Below, piece after piece: positions 56,201-64,000 of a DNA stretch of 64,000 nucleotides. The DNA comes from Oncomelania hupensis (Eukaryota; Mollusca; Gastropoda; Littorinimorpha; Pomatiopsidae). The notes below the pieces were generated by a model. The model was given only the letters and a program-made list of their open reading frames with translations, did not search any database and had not been told where the DNA came from. The stretch lies in contig CM072513.1 in NCBI GenBank assembly GCA_036898135.1, positions 11,630,102-11,694,101 of the forward strand, in the 5' to 3' direction. The position numbers were made by a program, and so were the translations under genes. Positions within the stretch are counted from its first letter, which is position 1, and each line of letters opens with the position of its first letter.

Positions 56201-58735
56201 TCTTTCCCTTCCCCCGTTCTCAAAGAGCAATAGGGTACCCAACCAAATGCAAATACAATAAAAGGAAGACAAGTAAAAAGATGCTCAGTGGTAGAGCATT
56301 CCACTGACACGCAGGATGACCCAGTTTCCAATACCAAGGTGGGCAAGATAAATGTGGCCATTTTCACTGTCCGTCTAAGCAGTACGATTGCTCTGGGGGT
56401 TCAGTCTTAATTTAGCGGACTTGCCTACCGTACGTTCCGTTCGCAGTTTAGCCTTGAAGCACAGTCGTCTGGTCAATTTGCTAAAAATACGGTATAGTTT
56501 TATTAAAAAAATTATTTTATTTATTTTTTCAATTAAAAGACGCGCAGTGTTGTTACTTCCCTTACCGAGGTGGCGCATGTGCTCATATTGAGAGTTTGCC
56601 ACACTTGTGTTCCGCTTCCACGCCAGCTCAGTCACTATGTCAGCAGATCTCTTTAGTAAGGATGATACAAGCAATGCTACAGGCTATTTTTTAGCTTCCA
56701 CACCCTCCCTATGCCTACCGCTTGCAGACCAAGCGACACTTACCCGGCCTGCCTTTTAGTGCTTCTAAGACAAGTTTGTTGCACCGTGAGTGAGGGTTGT
56801 GGCATAGTCTGTATTTGTTATTTGCTCACGAATTTGTATTAAGAGTCATGGGCAGAATGTTGGTGCTGTTTGCCGCTATTGTTTCAACAATATTGTGGAG
56901 AAGTTTCATGGATTTTGTTGGTTTAGTTTATTTTTGGTGATTATTTTTTTCCTTTCCTGCAGACAAAGGCGGCACTGCCGCTGGAAGTATTTTAGTAGAA
57001 ACTAATAGTGCTGTATGTAGTTGGTTGTCTAATAGTCTATATTTGTTATTTGATCACGAATTCGTATTAACAAGTTGTTACGTTGAAACGCGCATGATGG
57101 TGCGTGTGAAATGCGCACGATATTATGTGTGAAGCGCGCGCAATAGATCTGTTCGTTTTATTTTGCAACGCATGCAGTAATAGAGTGTATTTATCTTTGA
57201 TTTGATTTTGCGTTGTTATTAGTAGAGGCTTTGTGTAACGTTAGTGTTTTTAGTTGGTCGATATTATTTGAGAATTTTCGAGAATTGGTTGTTTACTATC
57301 GATCGAAGCGTATGGATTGTTCTGTTGGTTACCATGGAAGCTTCCATTCCAAATAGGGTTGTGTCACGTGAGAAAGTAATGATGAAATTAATTTTGATTG
57401 GTTGTGGTGTTTCATGTAGGATATTCTTGTTTGTTCCCGAGTATGTAGAGACTATATAAGTGCCGCACTGTTTCAAAATAGGTGTGTGTGTTGTTGTTGT
57501 TGATAGTGAGTTGGAAAGTAAAAAGTTGAGAGTGGAAAGGCGATTGAGCGATTGTATGCAGTGGTTTATGTGTGCTGAATAAAAGTGGAAAACTTCATAT
57601 GAAGACTTTGCCTTGTTGCTGCTGAGTGAGCAGGCTGCGTGGATAAACGAATCAGTTACACCTATCAGGATTTCAAGCATCGGGGCTGAATCAGATACTG
57701 ATAGAAAAACACCAACATCAAACCGAGTGTAACACAAGTGTCATGTGCAGAATTTTGGTGATGTTAGCCACTATTGTTTCAACTATATACTGTGGAGAAG
57801 TTTCATGGATTTTGTTGGTTTAGTTTATTTTTGGTGATTATTTTATTCCTTTCCTAGACTTGCAGTGATTGCAAAGTACACTAAATTTCAAGTATTTTGA
57901 CGACCTGGTTTATTCTGTGTTCGATTTGGGATAGTCAAGGTATTAGTGGCTGTGTATGTGTTTTTTTTCTTATTCTTATTGAAACGAATTGTTTTAATTG
58001 CATGCATGGCAAGCGTGCCTGATTGGAATCACTCTGTGACTCAGCACATTGATCATGTAAAAGCATTCTTTTGTGAAGATACAAACTCTGCGTGAAAAGA
58101 GTAGACGTGCATATTCTATGCCTTGTGTGTTCTATGACTGGTCACAGGCTTCAAAGTCTCTTCAGTCTCTTTTCTCTATATAGCAGAAAGAGAAGTGTGA
58201 AAGGAGAGACTTCGAAGCCGGTAGACGACTGATCCAGATCAGTGAGTTCGGAGAGAGCAAAATAGTCACTCGGATGTGAAAACGGTGAACAAATTAGGCA
58301 CACTGTGGGTTCTGGTGGGTTCTGTTGGGTTTGAATGTAAATTCCGTTATTAACTTGCACATATCAAGCTTAGACATTGTAAATCCTAAATCTATAAAAC
58401 CTGAAAATTGATAGTTTAAAGGGTACAGTTAGTTTTTGGTCTTTAATTTGAAAACAGCCTGTGTGACTTAACAATGGTTTTTCACCGGGGATACCACACA
58501 TGATTAATAGCAATCAGTTGAGCAATTTTTAAAATTTAAGTTTTGAAGTTAGTACTAAGTATTAATAGTACAGTTCTTTCAGGGGTCAAACACTGCTTTA
58601 CTTGTTTTATTGTCTTTCAGGTACTACGTTTTCTTTGAAAAATTCCCCATGACGGCTGCAGGAACCAAACCCGACCGAAAAAAGATATTTGCAACCGCGC
58701 TTGAAAAACTGGGTCTTTCTGGATCAGAAATATGA
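49130..58735 (+). CDS. AMP-binding enzyme, acyl-CoA synthetase-like, complete (561 aa)
   Basis: Eight exons: 49130-49344, 50019-50250, 51170-51400, 53528-53789, 53966-54183, 54866-55029, 55818-56066 and 58621-58735. All joins keep the frame, and 561 residues is normal for the family. These enzymes activate a carboxylic acid with ATP to an acyl-adenylate and usually pass it to CoA. Motifs in order: SPERLLTDLGLMMAGAV; the ATP-binding P-loop TTSGTSGFSK (residues 195-204); FNDRSFGWLGG; YASTEGG (337-343); TSDVG with the conserved Asp (425); the hinge region CRKSNAIMHGA; and a C-terminal TAAGTKPDRKK whose Lys540 is the probable catalytic lysine. Differences from consensus: Cys for Gly before the hinge Arg, Asn for the usual Asp, and an extra Thr before the lysine. 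No mitochondrial or secretory signal is evident, so cytosol or membrane face is likely. Substrate is not predictable. The fifth intron seems to use a GC donor. Confidence 0.92.
51427..51745. repeat. Three tandem units each carrying a (TAC)n array
   Basis: The word GGCTAGCTGAACATGT (third copy GGCGATAGCTGAACATGT) followed by TCAATCATA and a TAC array occurs three times, at about 51432, 51551 and 51658. A roughly 100-120 bp duplication with unequal array lengths. Confidence 0.85.
51985..53040 (+). pseudogene. CR1/L2-like LINE, degenerate RT
   Basis: Broken frames encode LLLKKSSLDPNDLKNFSSVS, FQSAYRAHHSTETV, ISRLQHRFGITDVALSWMHS and GTAPEYISELTQIYTPS. A 23 bp piece near 52236-52283 is duplicated in tandem. 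Stops and deletions make it inactive. In the third intron of the acyl-CoA synthetase gene. Confidence 0.8.
53186..53252. repeat. (ATT)n microsatellite
   Basis: About 22 TTA triplets in the third intron of the acyl-CoA synthetase gene. Confidence 0.97.
54184..54865 (+). other. Intron with likely GC-AG splice sites
   Basis: Exon 5 ends CCTAAAGAT and is followed by GCAAGT, a strong match to the GC-type 5' splice site. The acceptor is GGACAG at 54865. Only this donor joins the frame into VGKSGELYIKG; GT dinucleotides close by either break the frame or match the consensus poorly (GTCCAC at 54196). Confidence 0.65.
54350..54780 (-). repeat. 5S rRNA-derived SINE
   Basis: On the minus strand 54720-54681 reads TTAAGCAACGTCGGGAGC then TTAGTACTTGGATGGGGGAC, the internal control region of 5S rRNA. 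Upstream 5S sequence is not conserved. The rest (GGGTACCTGGGTC at about 54590-54602 and on) is a SINE-type body. It is not an intact 5S gene. Within the GC-AG intron. Confidence 0.7.
55178..55402. repeat. Possible small TIR element
   Basis: CCAGAGTTATCC at the left and GGATAACTCTAG at the right are near-perfect inverted repeats about 225 bp apart. Weak evidence. Confidence 0.35.
55550..55810 (+). mobile_element. CR1/L2-like LINE 3' end
   Basis: Begins with the end of the RT frame (TTTAAAATCAACTTGAAGAC, then ACGCATCTTTTTAGAG) and ends with the family 3' hairpin (GTGCTTTGTGATTTTGGAAA, GCGCTGTATAAATTGCC) and TTA repeats. Its end is less than 10 bp from the acceptor of the seventh coding exon of the acyl-CoA synthetase gene. 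Confidence 0.75.
56278..56345 (+). repeat. tRNA-like SINE head
   Basis: GCTCAGTGGTAGAGC is a good A box; the B box position reads AGTTTCCAATACC and is decayed. Not a functional tRNA gene. Confidence 0.5.
56805..57860. repeat. Tandem duplication in the last acyl-CoA synthetase intron, second copy split by an LTR
   Basis: The block from about 56811 to 56960 (TAGTCTGTATTTGTTATTTG ... GTTTAGTTTATTTTTGGTG) recurs as 57030-57075 plus 57740-57850. The LTR at 57076-57734 sits inside the second copy. Confidence 0.8.
57076..57734. mobile_element. Solo LTR (659 bp) with 5 bp TSD
   Basis: Same family as 28958-29559: TGTTACGTTGAAACGCG at the start, ACCGAGTGTAACA at the end, flanked by CAAGT on both sides (57071-57075, 57735-57739). 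Longer than the first copy in its 5' part (a GTGTGAAATGCGC-type stretch). Confidence 0.9.
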
Positions 58736-58779
58736 GCTGAAGGGACATATTAATATTTACCAATGGATAATTCATTAAA

Positions 58780-59234
58780 GTTTCCTGAGAGGAAGTCCTC
58801 TCCAGGATAGCACAAACAACTGCTGCCCTGACAAGGTTGAAGTCCATTTGGAAAGACCGGACCATCAGTCTACATTCCAAGGCAAGGCTGCTGCGCTCCC
58901 TTTTCATCTCCATCTTCCTATATGCTTGCGAAACATGGACCCTTTCAGCAGATCTACAATGAAGAATACAAAGCAGGGAGATGAGGTGCTACAGAAGACT
59001 TCTGGGCATTTCCTATACCCAGCACATCACCAACAACGAAGTCTGACAGACCATCACACAAGACATTGGACAACACGATGACATGCTCACAGTGGTGAAG
59101 AAATGGAAACTCCAATGCTATGGCGTAGCCATGAGGGTTGTTGAGGACAGAAAAAGATGGAGTATGCTAGTTAAACGATCATCTGTGGTGCCCCTACGAC
59201 CTTCGAGTTACGTGATAGGATAGGATAAGATAGG
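58780..59234 (+). mobile_element. RTE-type LINE, 5' truncated, in the 3' flank of the acyl-CoA synthetase gene
   Basis: Flanked by the 11 bp direct repeat AATTCATTAAA (58769-58779 and 59235-59245). It encodes in broken frames the RTE C-terminus (SRIAQTTAALTRLKSIWKDR, LRSLFISIFLYACET) and ends in GGATA/AGATAG repeats. Compared with the 17331 copy it lacks part of the 3' region. It starts 44 bp after the stop codon, so it is probably within the transcribed 3' UTR. Confidence 0.88.
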
Positions 59235-59396
59235 AATTCATTAAAACTTGGTCATACAGTTCTTTAAACTAGCCTCATTGAAAGTCACAAAACTGGTCAA
59301 ATGAAAAATAAAGCACTCAGACAAAAAGGTAAAATGAATTTTTGTGTTCAGTTGAACTTATTTCTGTACCTGTGCACCCGCAGTGAATAACGTTAA

Positions 59397-59910
59397 GCAC
59401 CAGTATATCAACTAACAAGTTAGTATCTCGTATTGCCCCCAGTCGACGTGCTGTGGTCCCGTTGCCCTTGGTTTTAGCCACAAGCTGAGACGGGGATATC
59501 CCAAACCTAAAAATAGAATAGAGAATTCTGGGAAATCTGTTCTCGCGAAGATGTGCTCGCTGAAATGAAATGAAAGTTGGGAGAGGAACTGCATATTTCT
59601 GGTAGTGAACAAAGGCAGAAACTTGTCAGCAGTATTATCAGCGATGGAGTTATAATGGACGAAGTGCTCCATACCTATGAGATTGCCTTTGCTCGAGCAA
59701 AGAAACTAAAGAAGGATTTGGCCGACGTCATTTCTGAAAAGCATTTTCCTACCCATAATTCCCCTGGGTTTTGAAGTTTCTAAAAAGTTATTTCAGGCCG
59801 ACGACGCTCTATGGAGCGCAAAGCATGTAAAGGGAAGCAACCGGTTGTACGTGCACGTCGATAGAGACGTAGAAGAGAGATACTAACTTGTTAGTTGATA
59901 TACTTGTGCG
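59397..59910. mobile_element. TIR element (514 bp) flanked by TTAA
   Basis: Ends match as inverted repeats over about 32 bp with about one mismatch (AGTATATCAACTAACAAG against CTTGTTAGTTGATATACT) and TTAA borders both sides (59393-59396, 59911-59914). Each end also contains the palindrome CTAACAAGTTAG. TTAA duplication is typical of piggyBac-type transposons, but the terminal bases (GCACC, CGCAC) are not the usual piggyBac start, so the class is uncertain. A 65-codon frame (59577-59774) inside has no known motif. Confidence 0.7.
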
Positions 59911-59914
59911 TTAA

Positions 59915-60905
59915 GTGATTCATATTTGTTTTATTTATTATACACCATCACCACCCTCCCACCCCGACCCTTGTCTAAATAAATTTACATTTTTCCAAGG
60001 CTACTGAAGAAAAAAAAGAAGAAGAGGAAGCAGAAGGAGGTGGAAGAGAAGCAGACACTGAGATAGAATTATTATCTGACCTTATTTTAAATCTGTATTT
60101 TAGTTTTACTTATGTATTAATGTATTTATTTTATTAATTTTTATTTTTCTTCTTTAAAGCACTGTGAGGAAAGGCGTTTTACAATTGTTAATTATTAGTA
60201 TAATAATAATAATAATTATTATTATTATTATTATTATTATATAAGTTGTGTAGTGACTAGTGTTTGCCTTGTGCAGCAAACCTGACATCCGCCATATCCC
60301 AATGGTGGGTGTAACCATTAAACTTCAATAATAAAGTAAAAAATAAAATACATCGCTTTAAATAACTGAACATAAAGAGCATAATAATCAACTGGTGAAA
60401 TTTTATTAGTTTTATTACTTTTTTTCTTAAGTACATATACTGTCAAATTTTATCACAAGTGCACTTGAGAACAAAGTGACATCACTGATGATGCAAATGA
60501 CATGATTATGAATGATCCATGAATGTTGGTGAAGATTTCATGCCTCAATAAAAACATTACAAAACATAATCTGCCGTCAAGCTCATAATTATGAATATCG
60601 TTAGCCTAGCAGGTAATAACCCAAAATTATTCTTTTGTAAGGTCATTTGAAATTCAGCTTTATAAACTCTTTTTCTCCCCATTCATCTAATGTACAATTC
60701 TGCAAGTTTCCTTCTGTTGTTTTTTTTTTTTTTGGTGGGAAGGAGGAGGGGAAGAAGGAGGGGGAAAGGGTGATGGCGGGTGGGGGTCCAGAGATCATGA
60801 CTAAAGCCAAAATGCAGGAGAGAATCCAAAATTATTATAAAATATGCTCACTAAAACTACACAATGCAATGAATCAATACAATACTTCAAATGGAGCCGA
60901 TGATC
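59915..60905. other. Non-coding stretch
   Basis: AT-rich, with AAT/ATT arrays near 60200-60240 and a G-rich tract at 60735-60790. The plus frame 60647-60988 runs into a SINE-like copy and is not a gene. Confidence 0.4.
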
Positions 60906-60916
60906 GACAACATGAT

Positions 60917-61145
60917 AGTTATTCATTGCTTACAGGGTCCAGCAGACTGCAAAGAACTGAATCAGGACCACAACTTGGAGAGGACTAACCCATGATCCGT
61001 ATAAAAGGTCTGCTGAAACAACCCTAGTGGTAACACTGAAAGCTCTCCACCAGCCTGTCACTTTATTTAAAAAAAAAGCATTCCACGCAGGGGACGCTGA
61101 GGCTATACTCTAATTTATCAAACCCCAGTTTACAAAACCCAAATC
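60917..61145 (-). repeat. SINE-like family B, 3' part, reverse
   Basis: From GTTATTCATTGCTTACAGGG to the ATCAAACCCCAGTTTACAAA block. First of three copies in tandem here. Confidence 0.8.
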
Positions 61146-61670
61146 AGTTAGTTATTCATTGCTTATAGGGTCCAGCAGACTGCAAAAATTAGGATCACAA
61201 AATCAAAATCACAACTTGGCTGAAAGAGGACTCGCTCCTGATCCACATAAAAGATCTGCTGAAACAACCCCAGTGATAACACTGAAGGCACTCCACCAGC
61301 CGGTCACTGTACAATAAATTATAATTTATCGAACCCCCGTTTACAAAAACAAAATAGAAAATAAACATTAAATATCTACAAAACACATACATATAAAATG
61401 CCTACATTGCTAAATAATAATATCATAGGAAGTCCTAGTGACCATTTGGCAGAAAGCGTCCAATGTTCCCAAGCTGATACAACAGACTTCACACACAAAT
61501 GAGTTTTGTCCCGGAAGAAGATAGTATAGTAGATTGATAGAAACAGAGCAGAAATAAGAAAGAACAAATGGGAAAAACGGCGACAGCGGGAATTTAAAGC
61601 ACTAAATTTCCAGAAAGTGGGGATAATATTTATACAGAAACCCCCGGCCCTCTCCCCTCCTGGGGGGATC
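61146..61670 (-). repeat. SINE-like family B, near full-length, reverse
   Basis: From GTTATTCATTGCTTATAGGG to the 5' hairpin region at CCCCCGGCCCTCTCC. The GTCCCGGAAGA block has a short deletion. Confidence 0.8.
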
Positions 61671-62015
61671 AAAAACCAAATAGAATACAAACATCATTAT
61701 AAAATATTAACACATACATATAAAATGCCTACATTGCTGAATAATAATATCATAGGAAGTTATAGTGACCATTTGGCAGAAAGCGCCCAATATTCCCAAG
61801 CTGACCCAACAAACCTCATACACAAATGAGTTTTGGAAGAGTTTTCAAGAAAACGGGAAGGTGACTGGTCTAGCGAAGAAGAAGATAGTAGATTGATAGA
61901 ACAGAGTAGGAATGAGAAAGACGGAGACAGTGGGAATTTAAAGCACTAAATTTCCAGAAAAAGGGGGTTAATATTGATATAGACCCGCCCCTCCCCTCTC
62001 CCCACTCTAGCAACC
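61671..62015 (-). repeat. SINE-like family A/B, 5' part, reverse
   Basis: Begins inside the element at AAAACCAAATAGAATACAAA and ends near CACTCTAGCAACC. It directly follows the previous copy. Confidence 0.75.
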
Positions 62016-64000
62016 GACACAAGGGGTCGACAACATGATCATTAACATGATTGCACACATGCATGTGATGAATGCATTGCACAACTCATGTAGAATGTTA
62101 TCCCTTACTCAAGTTTCAACAAACGGGCATGATCTTTCTAGGTTTCTTTCTCCTAGTTCTATATAAACAATACTTATAAAATAAATCAGTTCTTGAATGA
62201 CATGTACACAGTACCGTTGAGTTTTGAACATTGAAATGTCCGTCACGATAATTATTTCATTAGCAAATTTTGATTATAGTATTCTGATTTTGAATACAAC
62301 ATGTGTTAGGCTACTACATATATAAAAACTAAAAAGGCAAACAAAAAAAAGGCAGTAAGCAATCCAGGAACTACAAGTAACAGTAATAGTTACGGGAAAA
62401 TGAACAATAGTATCACTCGCGATGAAAATATAACACTATCACTTTTGATCCGTTAACAATTTGACACAAGACAACATTGAGATCCAAAGCAACAGTGAAC
62501 AACAACAAAATATAACGGCGATACTAGTGTTTAAGCTATCACATGCAGACAAATAGCAACAGTGAACACTACTACTAGGGGAAACAACAAATGAATCATT
62601 TCTAATCGTTCCTCACAATAATGTTAAAAAGAGGTGCTGTAGGGGGAGGTGTGTGGAGAGTTGGGTAGGAGGGGTGGGGGAGGGTGGGGGTGAAGGAAAG
62701 AGTTGGGTCAAGTAACATGCTTTCATCATGTAAGGGGTACTGGGTGGTACTGGGTGGTGGCTAAAATCACCTGCTCTGTGCTTGTTCTGTACAAATAAAA
62801 GTGGCAATGCTGTAAATACATGTTAGTCATTGTTTATAGGGTCCAGCAGACTGCCAAGAGCTGATGACAGCTATAGCTCTATGAAAGCTTTGAGTTAAGA
62901 GTGAAGGGTATACTTTAAAGAGTTTGCAACACAAACTTTTCATTTTATTTTGCAGCAATGACTAAGATTTCCCACTGTTATAATAAGACTGTTAGTGTAA
63001 GTTAGTGTAACTGTTTGTGTTAGCTAAGATTCTAGAAAAGAACTATGATTGCTCATCTATTTAAAACCAGTCACTCACTCTCACAATGGATGAATGGATG
63101 CTTAGCTCATTACTCGTTCAACAAAGGCTAAAGCACCATGTCAAGCTACCTAGACAGGATCTAGTTAAGAGTTGGGAACATGGAGAACTTTGCAATGAGT
63201 ATGATGATAGCCATGATTTTCACTTCTTAAACTGGTATTTAAAAACGGGGTGATTGGCTTTGATTCCTTTTGGGGAGACATGACAATGACGAAATGCTAT
63301 TCAAGATGCACAATACTGACTGAAGCAACGTGTGGAAGCAACGACGGAACGATCACAGACATGATAAATGTAGAAAATAATCTGTCTGTGTCACTACATG
63401 CATAGACCAGCAGTAGTACAAGGTATGAAAAAAAGGACAAACGGTATGACAATTTAAAATACTTATTTCAGGAGCCAAAATACACTCCTTTTCGTCAACC
63501 ATGTGTACAACAATTTCAAAAACATGAGTTATAAGTGCACGCACTACTAGTCTACCATACTGTTACAAATCTGACAACATTATTACATTACCATCACAAA
63601 TTTTCTCTTATATTATAATCCAACAACCGGTCACCACCACGCTATGCTCAGCATAGAGATTAGACGTCGCTTCACTTTGTACAATATAGATTTTTAGACA
63701 CTCTCATTTTGAAAATAGTATAAAAGTGGTGATTAGTCACTCGTTCTATCTGTTAAGCACAGTCACACAAATTCCTATCTATCTCCAGCCATAAGAAAAC
63801 TTGTCTGGTGGAACTTTCTAGTTTAAAGTAGGAACAGAACTCAGTTGCACATCACATCAACGTATCAACCACCATCTTGTATCACAAATTCAAACTGTGG
63901 TTATAACAAAATGTACACAACGGCGCCTGCCAGCAGCTAACTGTTTTCCCTCTCTGATTTTGTTGCTCTGTACCTGAACCAGTTCCGCTGCGTTAAGAGA
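62016..64000. other. Non-coding right end of window
   Basis: Apart from a short family B tail at about 62825-62870 (AGGGTCCAGCAGACTGCC) and a G-rich tract at 62640-62690, no repeat or exon was recognised. Confidence 0.35.

Noticed and set aside
56278..56345. Functional tRNA gene
   Set aside because: The A box is good but the B box is decayed and acceptor-stem pairing is absent.

Overview
This is nuclear DNA from an animal, most likely a lophotrochozoan and probably a gastropod mollusc. The support is indirect: small, well-conserved exons in long introns, GT-AG splicing, animal gene families (TRPC channel, secreted Kazal inhibitor, acyl-CoA synthetase), abundant microsatellites, and many LINE and SINE copies ending in microsatellite tails. 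No bacterial, viral or organellar gene organisation is seen. The species call is an inference.

Layout. (1) 1-6.96 kb, minus strand: the first seven recognisable coding exons of a TRPC-type cation channel; the pore half lies beyond the left edge. (2) 7-18.9 kb: no convincing gene; microsatellites, SINE-like copies, a small terminal-inverted-repeat (TIR) element carrying telomere-like repeats, foldback elements and an RTE-type LINE remnant. (3) 18.97-22.12 kb, plus strand: a complete three-exon gene for an 81-residue secreted Kazal-type inhibitor. Its first intron holds an antisense transposon-derived reading frame with 13-residue tandem repeats and a zinc-finger tail. (4) 22.2-32.5 kb: repeats, including a decayed PIF/Harbinger transposon (27722-30261, TSD TTA) split by a solo LTR. 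(5) 32.6-42.9 kb, plus strand: a predicted three-exon gene for an unrecognised membrane-anchored coiled-coil protein of 496 residues, whose 8.2 kb first intron contains two RT fragments and one LINE with an intact 928-residue endonuclease-RT frame. (6) 43-49 kb: a small TIR element, an RTE endonuclease fragment, a candidate solo LTR, and a G-poor stretch just before the next gene. (7) 49.13-58.74 kb, plus strand: a complete eight-exon gene for a 561-residue AMP-binding (acyl-CoA synthetase-like) enzyme with one likely GC-AG intron. (8) 58.8-64 kb: an RTE copy in the 3' flank of that gene, a 514 bp TIR element flanked by TTAA, and a cluster of SINE-like repeats.

The host genes are functionally unrelated and form no operon-like unit. 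The most informative content is the mobile-element record: many insertions still show target-site duplications, so element ends can be read directly. Exon coordinates were joined by splice signals and reading phase; every join in the three recognised genes keeps the frame.
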